Assembly: GCF_021018895.1 (NCBI RefSeq)
Contig: NC_079374.1
Span: 1,776,212-1,840,211 of the forward strand
Direction of reading: 5' to 3'
Source: Seriola aureovittata
Taxonomy: Eukaryota > Chordata > Actinopteri > Carangiformes > Carangidae
DNA length: 64,000 bases
Under the pieces are notes generated by a model. The model was not told the origin of the DNA. It ran no database searches and saw only the letters and a program-made list of their open reading frames with translations. Below, one piece after another: positions 47,289-58,243 of the stretch. Both the position numbers and the translations under genes were made by a program. Position 1 is the stretch's first letter; each line of letters begins with the position of its first letter.

Positions 47289-47417
47289 ATGGCGGCTCAG
47301 TTGGCAGAGAGTGGCAGAAACTGGCTCCTCGCTCTTTGGCAGGGCCGTCGAGTCCTGGAGAACTGGTGGAGCTGGCAGAAAGCAGAGCTGCTCTCAGGAA
47401 AGACTGAGGCTCGATGA
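47289..47417 (+). CDS. Possible 42-codon micro-ORF
   Basis: ATGG start with A at -3; the frame starts MAAQLAESGRNWLLALWQGR and ends at TGA. It is free of simple repeats and unusually Trp-rich (five Trp in 42). It lies in GC-richer sequence within cask intron 1. No homology recognised and no transcription evidence; most likely chance. Confidence 0.08.
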   Translation: MAAQLAESGRNWLLALWQGRRVLENWWSWQKAELLSGKTEAR

Positions 47418-47585
47418 GTCAAGATGGTGCTGAGAATCAGAGACGGGCATTTCACAACTCATGATGTTTTTTAAATCTTGACATCAATGAGCGAGAATCA
47501 ACAACAGCATCTAACTGAGCTATTAAACCCAGAAACCCTGTAAAACACAGGGTGTAATGAACGGCACCACCTCCTTACCCATAAA

Positions 47586-47600
47586 ACACACACACACACA

Positions 47601-47640
<40 letters not shown>
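47586..47640. repeat. (CA)n microsatellite
   Basis: 55-bp CA tract with one CCA slip. Confidence 0.95.
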
Positions 47641-47643
<3 letters not shown>

Positions 47644-48733
47644 TCGTTTCTCCTCTGGTTATTAGGGACCAGCCTGTCAAACTGCACCTCAGTATGTTGA
47701 AAACAACACGGTGCTAACAAAAGCTAACGGCACAAACAAACAGAGGAAAATGACGTTTATCTGTATATCTGTATTATCTCCACGGATCGTATCAGTGTTA
47801 ATACAACAAACTGTTTCATGGGCCCTGACCTCAGCTAAAGCCGTAACGATACCGATAATGATTCTGAATGAGTTTAAATTGTGAATAGTCTTCGACCGAT
47901 ATTCGATAATATTGAATGTCGCAATATTTCCCACTATATGGGATTTTTATCACAGTATTATTAATACACGTGTCCTGGCAGTGATGGTTCAGTTCAGTTG
48001 TAATCCTCACCGAACAGGACTGTGATGTCACACAGAGCGTCACTTTTAATTATTTTATTGATTAATCTGTTGATTTCGTTCCAAATAACTGAAATTATTC
48101 CGTTCATAAAATACACAAAAAAATACACAAACACAGGTCTCACAGGTGGCGTTTATAACTCCTGCCATCCTTACAATGACCTTTTGGCAAATCATTTACT
48201 GCTCGTTAGAATGTATTGATGATTCATGAACCCCATAAGTCATGACAACGCTCTCCCCTACATGAACATACAGAAGCAGCTTTTCAGAATAAAACGTATC
48301 TGTATCGATATCTGTGATTCTGGACCTGTATTACTCATCGTATCGGATTGATCGCTCGCCCCTGCTTAAAGTTTCAGTTTGGCACCGTGATCAGAAAATG
48401 GAAATGAGTTTACAATATGAACCTTTCAGAAGCTGTAACCAACAGGTGATAAACTTCTTTAAAAGATAAACATACAGTAATATTACTAAACGAACCGTTC
48501 AATCGACTAGTTTGATCATCTGTGAGCTTTTTAAACACATTACATCTGCTGGCCTTAAAGTGAAACACTCATCATCGTTATCCCAGCGCGCATTGTGAAC
48601 ACGGTGTTGCCATGACGCTGCACAGCTGCAGGCGGTGGCGGCGGCGGTTTGACTGACTACAGTCAAAATTCACAGCGGCCGAACAATGGTGTCATGTTTG
48701 TGTGGTTGGGAAGAGTCACACAGTACAGTGGAG

Positions 48734-48793
<60 letters not shown>

Positions 48794-48800
48794 GCGTGTG
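48734..48800. repeat. (TG)n microsatellite
   Basis: 67-bp TG tract with two CG units near its end. Confidence 0.96.
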
Positions 48801-48975
48801 CCTGTCGGCCTGTAGGCATCAGCCTTGTATTTGCACAGTGAATATAAAGGAAAGGAAAGTGGTGACGATGTGAAGCAGACAGAAGAAGAAGGATTAACAT
48901 AATACATCAGGAGGCTAATTAAGACACATCAGAGGAGGCGCACTGCAGGGAGTCTCTCCATGAGCGAGGTCGTAG

Positions 48976-48977
<2 letters not shown>

Positions 48978-49012
<35 letters not shown>

Positions 49013-49028
49013 ACACACACACACACAC
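48978..49028. repeat. (CA)n microsatellite
   Basis: 51-bp CA tract with one CCA slip. Confidence 0.95.
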
Positions 49029-49084
49029 CTCCTGACGGTGTCGTCTTCTTTTACATGCGTGTTGATGTGACGGTGTAATCTGTT

Positions 49085-49112
<28 letters not shown>
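49085..49112. repeat. (GA)14 microsatellite
   Basis: 28-bp GA tract. Confidence 0.94.
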
Positions 49113-49115
<3 letters not shown>

Positions 49116-49162
49116 TCCACTGCTCCTCTCCACACAGAGCGATAAGATCCATCCTCTCCAAT

Positions 49163-49165
<3 letters not shown>

Positions 49166-49211
<46 letters not shown>
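49166..49211. repeat. (GT)23 microsatellite
   Basis: 46-bp GT tract. Confidence 0.96.
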
Positions 49212-49213
<2 letters not shown>

Positions 49214-49529
49214 ACTTCCCTCCAAGTGTTTCTCAGTTTTCAGTGTGACTGCTTTTTATTTTTGGCTATGTGATTTATTCTTTAACAATATCTGTCAATC
49301 TCTCTTTTCATTAGGCTCAGCTTTCATTTTTCTCCTTGTCTTCATCACCAGACTCCTCCTCATCTTCTCCTCTCCTCAAACTTCCCTCCAGTTTCTTTTC
49401 TCTCCAAACCTTCTCTCCTCCTCCTCCCCTCTATCTGTGCTCCTTTCTTCAACATTTCCTCTCCTCTGTTCGACTAATGCTTCTTCCTTATGTGAATGAA
49501 CTAAATGTTATGACAGGGCTGTTGTTTTA

Positions 49530-49530
<1 letters not shown>

Positions 49531-49575
<45 letters not shown>
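49531..49575. repeat. (TG)22 microsatellite
   Basis: 45-bp TG tract. Confidence 0.96.
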
Positions 49576-49576
<1 letters not shown>

Positions 49577-49678
49577 CATGTCTCCTTCTTTTCTCTTTTG
49601 AGCAGTGCTGAGAATTACAAGTTCAGAGCAGCGGCTATCGCTTAGAACAGTGATTACTGACCAGTGAAATGATCCTCC

Positions 49679-49705
49679 CACACACACACACACACACACA
49701 CACAC
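49679..49705. repeat. (CA)13 microsatellite
   Basis: 27-bp CA tract. Confidence 0.93.
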
Positions 49706-49840
49706 TGGCAGCGTGGTGGAAGTTGGGCAGCAGTGTTATGTAAGGAGGCTTACAACTGAAGTATGTGTGAAATTTGAGGAGACAGGGAGGAAGCCTCCTG
49801 CCCCCAACTCCTCTGAGCCTTAAAATACAGGCCTGCAGGG

Positions 49841-49842
<2 letters not shown>

Positions 49843-49893
<51 letters not shown>
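49843..49893. repeat. (GT)25 microsatellite
   Basis: 51-bp GT tract. Confidence 0.96.
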
Positions 49894-49895
<2 letters not shown>

Positions 49896-50099
49896 GATTA
49901 ATGGTGCAGCGTGTGCTCATTCACACTCGCATGTCTCTGCTTTCATAGAAACACTCTGGTGTGTGTAGGTGTAGAGGTTTGCGTGCACCGGTCTCAGTTC
50001 AGTTCAGTGGGATCATTAACTTTTATAGACTACAGCCTGAGCCGAGGAGGAAATGGCTGAGCCAATATGCTGACCGCTGTGCAGGGAGGACACAGAGTA

Positions 50100-50123
50100 C
50101 TCTCTCTCTCTCTCTCTCTCTCT

Positions 50124-50166
<43 letters not shown>
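50100..50166. repeat. (CT)12 plus (CA)20 compound microsatellite
   Basis: CT tract (50100-50124) joined to a CA tract (50127-50166). Confidence 0.96.
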
Positions 50167-50169
<3 letters not shown>

Positions 50170-50216
50170 TTCCTCTCCTGCTCTGTCTCGACCCAGGACG
50201 TGATTAATTACTCTGA

Positions 50217-50579
50217 GAAACAGGATTGGACTCCTCGTCAGTGAAATTCATGGTTGTTTTCTTGGTGGAAATCCAGCAGCTTCTTCTTCTTCTTCTGTGG
50301 TGCTTCCCTTTCTTGTTCATCATTCCAACGCACTGCAGTGTTGATCAGAAGTCGATTGATTTCATCGATCTGCCCGTGCTGAAGCTCTGCGGCGCGGCCT
50401 TTGTTTTCAGCGAGTGTTTCCGGGGATCCGGTGTCGAGAGTTTCCGCTCCTTCCTCCTGAGGATCCCGATGCCTCGCGGTCAGCTGAGTGCAGCTGAGCG
50501 GCGGCGGCTGCTGATGGCTGCGGTCGGGTTCCCAGTGGAGGAGCTTCAGGCTTTTCGGGAGGTCTGGCTCGGTGTGTAA
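50217..50579 (+). CDS. Uncharacterised GC-rich open frame, possible exon
   Basis: The frame is open from 50217 to TAA at 50577. First ATG at 50250 gives a hydrophobic Leu/Phe start that partly comes from a TTC repeat. From 50343 (DQKSIDFIDLPVLKLCGAAF...) to the end (RRRLLMAAVGFPVEELQAFREVW) the codons show strong G/C third-position preference and a natural amino-acid mix. A pyrimidine-rich run ending ctgcag (AG at 50337-50338) could be an acceptor for an exon starting at 50339. No domain recognised. It may be an exon of an unknown gene, a retrocopy fragment, or chance; a minus-strand frame also overlaps. Confidence 0.2.
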   Translation, partial: ETGLDSSSVKFMVVFLVEIQQLLLLLLWCFPFLFIIPTHCSVDQKSIDFIDLPVLKLCGAAFVFSECFRGSGVESFRSFLLRIPMPRGQLSAAERRRLLMAAVGFPVEELQAFREVWLGV

Positions 50580-51099
50580 TGACCCTTTGGAGAGGCGTAG
50601 TTCTGCTCTGTATATGAGGCTGTGGTGCTGACCGCTGGTCTGTGGCTGTTTGAATATAGACCCGTGGAACACAGGAACACTGGACGCAGCATTCAGCCCA
50701 GGCCTGAACCTGAACCCACAATCTGAACCTCTCCTGTTTTACCCATGACCTCATGCAGCTCATTTTGAAACCTGTGTTTTTCGACCGGCACCCTGGAAAG
50801 TAAAGACGTCGCTGCTGTTGGATTTTTCCTCTTAGCGACTGAATCGTTGTGATCTGAGCTGCGATGACAGCTTCACAGTCGACTCAGGCTGTTTATTATC
50901 GGCAGAATTTATTATTTCCCTCCTCTTTGCTTTTGATGCAAAACTATTCTGCACTGGGAATCCAGCCTGAGAGCTCCAGAATTAGAATAAACAAAAAAAA
51001 ATACACAGAGCAAAGCAGATAATCAGGCCTTCTGTTTATAATTTCACAGCACTTTATTAATGAGAAAATCCTACATTACATCAGTGCGGTTCATTTGAA

Positions 51100-51400
51100 A
51101 GAAGAAAATAATGGGATCATTTTAATACTTTGCTCTTAAAAGTGATATGTGTAACAGTTTTAAGCCCCTTTTATATTCCAGATAATTCTGATTAGTTTTA
51201 ATTAGTGTGATTACCAGAGACAAATGAGAGCATTGTATAAACAGCAGTTTTTAGTGCTGGGTTTATCTCATGCCTGTGGTTTGTTTGTGCTGTTATTAAG
51301 ATAAAAACAACATATTTCCCATAAATCCCCCTCCTTCCTGTAATTAAGACGCTTCTTCTTCAGTTAAGAGTTTTCTGTTTTTCTCTGCTAAAGAGGGTAA
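51100..51400. promoter_or_regulatory. Candidate conserved non-coding element in cask intron 1
   Basis: Unique AT-rich DNA with 'gattagttttaattagtgtgattaccag', 'gacaaatgagagcattgtataaacagc' and 'tgtaattaagacgcttcttc'; no repeat wording. Texture-based suggestion only. Confidence 0.22.
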
Positions 51401-51572
51401 ATATTTCGCAAGTGATATTTTCATCAGTTTTTCCCTCCCACGATCTGTAAGAAAAAGAAACTCTGAGCTCTAGCTGTGTTTGCACTGGAGGAACATTGTG
51501 CTCATCTTTCTTTGTTTGGTAGATTCTTCATAAAATAGAACTCAGTGAAACCAGGACCTAGTTTCAGACGGG

Positions 51573-51682
51573 TCAACACAAGACAAAACCCGCAAGACAA
51601 ATACAACACCCACAAGACAAATGCCAAAGCAACAAGACAAATACAAAAGCCACAACACTAATGCAAATGAAGCCACAACAGA
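51573..51682 (-). repeat. 20-bp minisatellite, inverted left array
   Basis: Units such as 'caagacaaatacaaaagcca' repeat about every 20 bp. The reverse complement reads 'tggcttttgtatttgtcttg', the same motif family as the array at 51790-52240. About five diverged units. Confidence 0.8.
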
Positions 51683-51789
51683 AGTGAGCAGGGATCCATC
51701 TATAGTATTGGTCCAGGTTGCTGAGGGACTATTATTGAGGACGAACAGGTGGACTATTTTGAATTGCATCATACACAGTTGCATTTGAA

Positions 51790-52240
51790 TTTTACATTTA
51801 TGTTGTGGCTTTTATATTTGTGTTGTAGATTTTATATTTTATATTTTATATTGTTGCTTTTGCATTTTGTATTCGTGTTGTGGCTTTTACATTCGTGTTG
51901 TGGCTTTTACATTCGTGTTGTGGCTTTTATATTTGTGTTGTGGCTTTTACATTCACATTGTGGCTTTTACATTTGTTTTGTGGCTTTTATATTCACATTG
52001 TGGCTTTTACATTTGTTTTGTGGCTTTTATATTTGTGTTGTGGCTTTTACATTTGTTTTGTGGCTTTTATATTTGTGTTGTGGCTTTTACATTCACATTG
52101 TGGCTTTTACATTTGTTTTATGGCTTTTGTATTTGTGTTGTAGATTATATATTTTGTATTGTTGCTTTCGCATTCGTGTTGTTGCTTTTGCATTTTGTAT
52201 TCGTGTTGTGGCTTTTAGATTTGTGTTGTAGCTTTTGCAC
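51790..52240 (+). repeat. 20-bp minisatellite, right array, about 22 units
   Basis: Unit TTGTGGCTTTTACATTCGTG and variants (tatatttgtg, tacattcaca, tacatttgtt), in an order suggesting 40- and 60-bp higher-order repeats. The + strand has no stop in any phase of the core, so all three + frames stay open for 80-160 codons (FVLWLLHSCCGF-type peptides). This is a by-product of the repeat, not a gene. A short inverted array precedes it. Confidence 0.93.
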
Positions 52241-52554
52241 CGTAGAAAATGACTCTTTGTTCTATCAGAATTTGACCCATTTAGTCCAGTTACATTTGAG
52301 CTGAATGACTGAATTATTTTACCCCCCTCACGTGTGTGTGCCTCTCTCCGCCGGCTCAGCTGGAGACAGACTCCACTGGGATAAAGTGCAGCAGCATGAA
52401 AAGCCCGTGGAGACTCTCTGCCTTTGAGCTGAAGAAACTTTCACAGTTGCTCACATAGACGCAGTGGGGCTGCCATCTTTGAATGTGGAAGCCAGGCCTC
52501 TTCAACACACCCATGACTGAAGCACAGTGCAGGAGCCGGGGTCAGGGCTGCAGC

Positions 52555-52690
52555 TAACACTTATTTTCAGTATCAATTAATCAATAATGACAATGATCAC
52601 TAGTTACAGCACTAATTTACACACCATTTAACCTTAAAGCTAAATCACTGTTGGTCACATCGGCAGTTTGTATCGGCGATTAGTCGTCAA
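52555..52690 (+). repeat. Fragment of the 'gggctgcagctaacactta' family
   Basis: 'agggctgcagctaacacttattttcagtatcaattaatcaata' is a classic degraded copy of a common fish repeat; 'gcgattagtcgtcaact' at 52676-52692 fits its other part. Confidence 0.55.
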
Positions 52691-53819
52691 CTCTTTGGTT
52701 CTCCATCACTGGCTCCTGACCTCTGACCTTTTTCATCACTGTAACTTCTCTCGTGTTGTTTGTGTCTGTGATTCTCAGCTCTCTGATGCTGAGTCTCTAA
52801 ACTCCCTCTTCAGAGGTTACATCATGTCACGCCGTCCTGTAAATACCTGTTCCATCTCTCTGAGCTGTAAATCCACAGAGTCGAGCCAGAACACCTGAAG
52901 GCAGGAACCTCACTGTCACTCTGACTCTGTGTGTGTGTTATTGTGGTTTGTGGTTTTGTTCTTGATGCGTAACAAGTGTTTGTTGGCCTCGTTTCGGGTC
53001 GGGATCATCAGGTACCAGTTGGGACTCATCTGAGGACATGGTGTTGGTTTATAATAGTTTGGATGTGGGGGTGTGTGTGATGTGAGGAGGCATTAATTGC
53101 CTCCAGGATACTGTAAAGAATGAGCGTCTCTCACAGAGCTGATTGGGTACTTACTCACCGTTAGGCAACAAATCAGCCAGTTAATCCAGAGAGTGCCTCC
53201 TCTGTGTCTGCAGACGTTCCCGAAACGGCATCCGGCAGCAAATCTCACACTTGGCTCACGACCCAAAACACTCAGAAGATTGGACCGCAGAGTTTCCCTT
53301 CCTCTGCCTTCACTGCCTTCAATTCTCTCCTTTCGTCTTCACCATCTCTTTCCTGCCCTGCTGCTAATTCTCGCGCTCCCCTGACGTGTTTTTTTCCCGA
53401 GGCTTCATTAAGACCTGTTAGTGTTGGTATAAACAGAAAATATGTTTCCTCTCTCGCCCCTGTGCTCAGTGGGGCTTTAGATATCGGTGTTCGCTGTGGG
53501 CTGTACCTGGCCTCGGTGTCAACAGAGCTACGCCTCAAATCAGAGGGAAGTGGATTGAACATTATCACTGGGAGATTTAAAAAGATGAACCTAAATATAA
53601 GATACATTAAATGGGGATTAGATTAACATGGAGCAGAAAAGTGTTAATTAAAACGGGGATAGAGACACAGAAACAAGCATGTGAAAGAAACGTGACTAAA
53701 GAGTCTGAGCAGGCGTTAAACCTCAGTGTCGCAGTCGCTGAGTGAACTCTGGAAACACAAAGCTGCTGTGTATCAGTCAAGTCAAGGCAGTGGTAGAAGA
53801 TCCATCCAGTCAATCACAC

Positions 53820-54190
53820 TGCTGTAACCAATCCGGCTTTAGACTGAGGAAGCACCGCCCACCTCATTAACATACAGACACAGAAATACATAAATAAATA
53901 AATGAATAAATGTAGAAATCAATAAATAAATGTAGAAACACAGAAATAAATATTAAAATGCATAGGTAAATAAATAAATAATGAATAAATTAACTAAAAT
54001 AAATAATAATACGTAATTAACAAATACTAAAATACATAAATAAATAAATGTAGAAATGCATTAATAAAAAATTAATAAATGTAAAAAGACAGAATCAGAA
54101 TTTTTCATTACGAAAATGTATTTATTTGGCATTGTTTATGTATTTACCTGTTAATGTCTGCACTTCCTTGTTTGTTTGTTTGTTTGTTTA
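53820..54190. repeat. AAAT-rich repeat with inverted TTTG/TTTA end
   Basis: 'gaggaagcaccgcccacctcattaaca' leads into about 190 bp of AAATAAATAAATG-type units interspersed with 'gtagaaa(t/c)', then the opposite-strand counterpart 'tgtatttatttggcattg...ttgtttgtttgtttgttta'. The two AT-rich parts are complementary, giving a large imperfect palindrome. Confidence 0.65.
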
Positions 54191-54377
54191 TTTATCTATT
54201 TATATCTATGTCATTATTATCATTATTGTGTCTTTCATAAACACATCAGTTTAAATCTGGATCTCGTGAGCATCGGAGTTCAGGGTCAGAAATCAAGGAC
54301 AAATGACGAGGGTCTCTTTCTGATCGGCCACCTGGGATCTGTCGCTCTGTGTACGCCCTCCCTCCCCCTCAACTGTA

Positions 54378-54378
<1 letters not shown>

Positions 54379-54415
<37 letters not shown>

Positions 54416-54434
54416 CACACACACACACACACAC
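54379..54434. repeat. (CA)n microsatellite
   Basis: 56-bp CA tract with one AACA slip. Confidence 0.95.
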
Positions 54435-54700
54435 TTTCCCTTGATTTCGTTCACCAGTTCAGTCTTTTTATCATCTGTTGAAGACGACTAATGATTGTGA
54501 AATAAACTCATCTATTACTGTCTCCATTACCTGGAGCTTTGGGATCATCATTAAACAGACGCTAACTCATATTTAAAGACTGTATGTTGAGCGTGGTCAC
54601 ATGACTGCACCCCTCACCTGAGACTCGCTGGTAGAACAAGGGGGAGGGTGAAGAGGATTCTGTAACAGTGGGACTTACTGTCACAGCCAATCATCTTCAG

Positions 54701-54712
54701 CCCCCCCCCCCC
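54701..54712. repeat. Poly(C) tract, 12 bp
   Basis: Twelve consecutive C. Confidence 0.85.
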
Positions 54713-54793
54713 TTTCTGTCTCTGGTCCTCAGTCCCTGTCCTCCCAGTTCCTTCTTCTCTGGGTCAGGGAGCAGGTAACGTGCATGTTCATGT

Positions 54794-54796
<3 letters not shown>

Positions 54797-54859
<63 letters not shown>
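54797..54859. repeat. (CA)31 microsatellite
   Basis: 63-bp CA tract. Confidence 0.97.
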
Positions 54860-54863
<4 letters not shown>

Positions 54864-55129
54864 AGCAGCCTCAGTCCCAGTGGGTGGCACACCAGACCAA
54901 AGGCTCTGGTTCAAAACACAAGAGTCAGTATTGTGGTTATTTTTCCACGTTGCTCCTGCAGCGATGGACTCAGTCAGGATGGCGGCGGCAGGGTGGGGTG
55001 GTGAATACGTGGATGGGGGGGTGGGGTGGAGTCTTTTCTCTCTTACATCAGCTGTCTTTTCTTATTCACTGTGTCTCCAACTGTAGCTCAAGTTATTAGC
55101 AGTTAAACTAAAGGTGATGCTGAAAACCT

Positions 55130-55131
<2 letters not shown>

Positions 55132-55218
<87 letters not shown>
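55132..55218. repeat. (TG)43 microsatellite
   Basis: Uninterrupted 87-bp TG tract. Confidence 0.97.
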
Positions 55219-55219
<1 letters not shown>

Positions 55220-55544
55220 GGGCTCGGTGAACCCCCTCCCCCCCATTCTATCTGCGATTCACTGTGATCCACATTAACACATCAGAGCAGAGAGGTTTCA
55301 TAAACTCACCGAAGGACCTGCGCTGTTTGGAAAAATGTATGACAACACTCTTAAAAGAAAAAAAAAGGAAACAGAGAGCTCTAATCAGATAGAGGTTTAG
55401 CGGCGTGGGAATTAATGAGGATGAACTTTGATTGGCAGCCAGTGATGACAGCAGCATCACTGGTGGAAGATCTGCTCTGACAATATGCTAATGCTCAGTG
55501 TGGTCCCTGGAGGCGGTGCAGCAGCGGGCTAACTGACTCTGTAT

Positions 55545-55546
<2 letters not shown>

Positions 55547-55583
<37 letters not shown>
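55547..55583. repeat. (CA)18 microsatellite
   Basis: 37-bp CA tract. Confidence 0.95.
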
Positions 55584-55585
<2 letters not shown>

Positions 55586-55957
55586 TCTAAATTTGCATTT
55601 TGAATCAGCTGAGGTGCACAAACAGAAACTGGATGTTTCCACTGTAAAAATGTGAGTTCAGGGGCTTATTAGCTTCTCAGCTCAAGGATGAAGAAGCCCA
55701 AACAGTGCAAATTAAAAGCTCTACATCTTTAAAAGTTCTTCTTTTCAGTGGTAGTTTCCTAAAATAAATAAATCCTCTTGTTTTCTCTGTACAGTGCGTT
55801 CAGATAAATTAATTTAAACAATTTCAGCATCACAAAAAAACTGAAGGGGTCTGAAGACTTTGTGAATGCGCTGTAAGAAAACACTTCATCAGTTATGTTT
55901 ACTTTCCTTTGGCACACATGTGGCTGCTGCTGTTTCCGTAGGCATTCAAGAAATGAC

Positions 55958-55959
<2 letters not shown>

Positions 55960-56037
<78 letters not shown>
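55960..56037. repeat. (CA)39 microsatellite
   Basis: Uninterrupted 78-bp CA tract. Confidence 0.97.
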
Positions 56038-56041
<4 letters not shown>

Positions 56042-56619
56042 CCTGAGACATCAAACAGGAACCGCCGCTGATTCTGCAAGATTTAGATTTATTGTAGAGA
56101 AATAAAACGACTGCTAAGTTAATTAACAGGAGTGGAATGAAACCTTAATGAAATGGCTTCAGCTGAGGAACTGATGAACTGCCTTTTTTCAATGGATGAA
56201 GGGAAGCTTGGAGTGGAGGCAGAGGGAAAACACACAGTTTATCAGTCTGAGCAACTACGTCTCACTTTTTGTTTCTCTTTCCACCTCTGTCGCTCACACA
56301 CAGAGAGACCAGACGCCGCTGCAGAGTGTGTGAGCTGACTCCAGGTCAGAGCCGAGACGTTAACTGAGGAACTGTCAAACCCACATGTCGTTAATACTTT
56401 CCCCAATGCTGCGTTCATGAACCGTCCCCTCATGACCTCGTGTTCAGTCCTGTGGCTCAGCTAACGCTGGTCCATGTTCACTCAAAGTGAAGCTGGCGAT
56501 GAGGACGAGCCCGAGGCTGCGTCCACACTGACACGTTTTATTTTGAAAACGCATCACTTTTGCTACGTTTGCACCGTAGACCCACAGGTTTTCTGAAGTT
56601 CAGAGTGAGCTGCTCCACC

Positions 56620-56740
56620 GTTGACCTCTTGAAAGAGGCCACACCCTCAATACCCCCATAACTCTAAGCCTTAATGAAATGTAAACAGGTGAGTTATATA
56701 AACAGGTGCCATGAAGGAGGAAATTAGCTCCATATAAATG
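56620..56740 (+). repeat. Short copy of the 'gggagtctatggggactgac' family
   Basis: 'gaggccacaccctcaatacccccataac', 'aaacaggtgagttatataaacagg' and 'gaaggaggaaattagctc' match 25438-25728; the copy stops before the part that gives the family its name here. Confidence 0.75.
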
Positions 56741-57310
56741 TATACATACTAAATCTTTATCTGAGGTCCTGCTGAGGTACGTCCTGTGAATGTAGCTGAA
56801 TTGAATCTGTTGGTGATCTGGTTTTTGGAAATCTCTCCTGTGTGGTGCTTTAAGACGTAATTGATCATTAATGGTAATCGAGGTTAAAGTTTGAGATAAT
56901 CATGATATTGATTTAAAGTCATATTCACGCTCGTCTTCGCCACGACACAAGATGGATAAAAGCACCCAGAGCGTCACAACATGTGGAGTGTGACCAGCTC
57001 CTGTTAAAATTCATAACTTCGCTGCTGTGAACAGTTGCTCGCCACAGCGAAGTCCACATCCTCCCGACGGTTTTTCACTGTTCACCAGCGCACCAGAAAC
57101 CATCTGAAATATTAAAGCGGCCTTTGATCATGAAGCCCGGACTGAAGAATGTGGCTCGGCCTCTAATCTCCAACACATTTTATCTGTCTCAGCCCGGTGG
57201 CCTACGACTGCTGCTGCCACCGCACCACTACATCAGACTACATCTTACACCCTGACTGGCTGCTCTGTGAGGGTTTCTTTATGCTGTCATCTCTGCTGCA
57301 GTGCCCTCAG

Positions 57311-57330
57311 AGTGTGCGTGTGTGTGCGTG

Positions 57331-57366
<36 letters not shown>
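57311..57366. repeat. (GT)n with GCGT interruptions
   Basis: 56-bp GT tract, the first half with CG every 10 bp (TGTGTGTGCG). Confidence 0.94.
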
Positions 57367-57369
<3 letters not shown>

Positions 57370-57889
57370 GGACTGCCAATGAGCATTGCAGGTGCTGGCA
57401 TGTCCAGGCTTCTGCCTTAATCCCCATGGGAGCGTAAATAAGCTGCCGAGCTCTGCCTCCTTACATAACCACTCTGCCAGAGAGAGAGAGAGGGAGGGAG
57501 AGAGAGAGGGAGGAGGGATGACGGCATGGATGCAGAGACAGGAGGAGACAGAGTGGACCAGTGATGAGAAAATGGGGGAGAAAAAAAAAGGATGAAAGAA
57601 TGGGAGAAGATATAGAAGTAAAGGAGTGGATGTGTCAAGGCAGTTTCTTGATTTTTCTTTCCTTGCCCGATGTTGCTGATGAAAACCTTTGGATTATCAC
57701 ACACACAGTCACTTGCCTTGGCTTTACCTTCCTCTGACAACTGTTTTACTCTCTCTCTTCTTCCTCCTCTTCCTCCTTTTCTCTCTCTCTCTCCTGGTTT
57801 CCTCTTTTCTGCTCTTCTTGCGTCTGTACAGTGAAGCCTCAGGGCAGATGCTGGGAAATATCAGACATTTAATTGAATTTGTTGCAGAC

Positions 57890-57922
57890 GCACACACACA
57901 CACACACACGCACGCACGCGCG
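57890..57922. repeat. (CA)n(CG)n tract
   Basis: CA repeats grading into CGCACGCACGCGCG, alternating purine-pyrimidine throughout. Confidence 0.92.
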
Positions 57923-57991
57923 TCTCTAAAGGACTGCACTTATTTAGATATCGATAGCTGCTCTCACATCCTCGCACAGAGACCCTGAAAG

Positions 57992-58094
<103 letters not shown>

Positions 58095-58243
58095 AGATCA
58101 CACTCATGTTGTGCTGTTATGTTCGTCTCACTCAGCTGCTTCACATTCAGCTTCAAGCCACCAGAGTCAAATCTGTGAACACACGGAGATGTGACGTGTA
58201 AGAGAGGCTCAAATTTGATCAATTTAATCAATTAGTCTCTAGA

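Noticed and set aside
51749..52304. Long hydrophobic frames of 160, 145 and 87 codons in three + phases
   Set aside because: All are produced by the stop-free 20-bp minisatellite; being open in every phase argues against coding.
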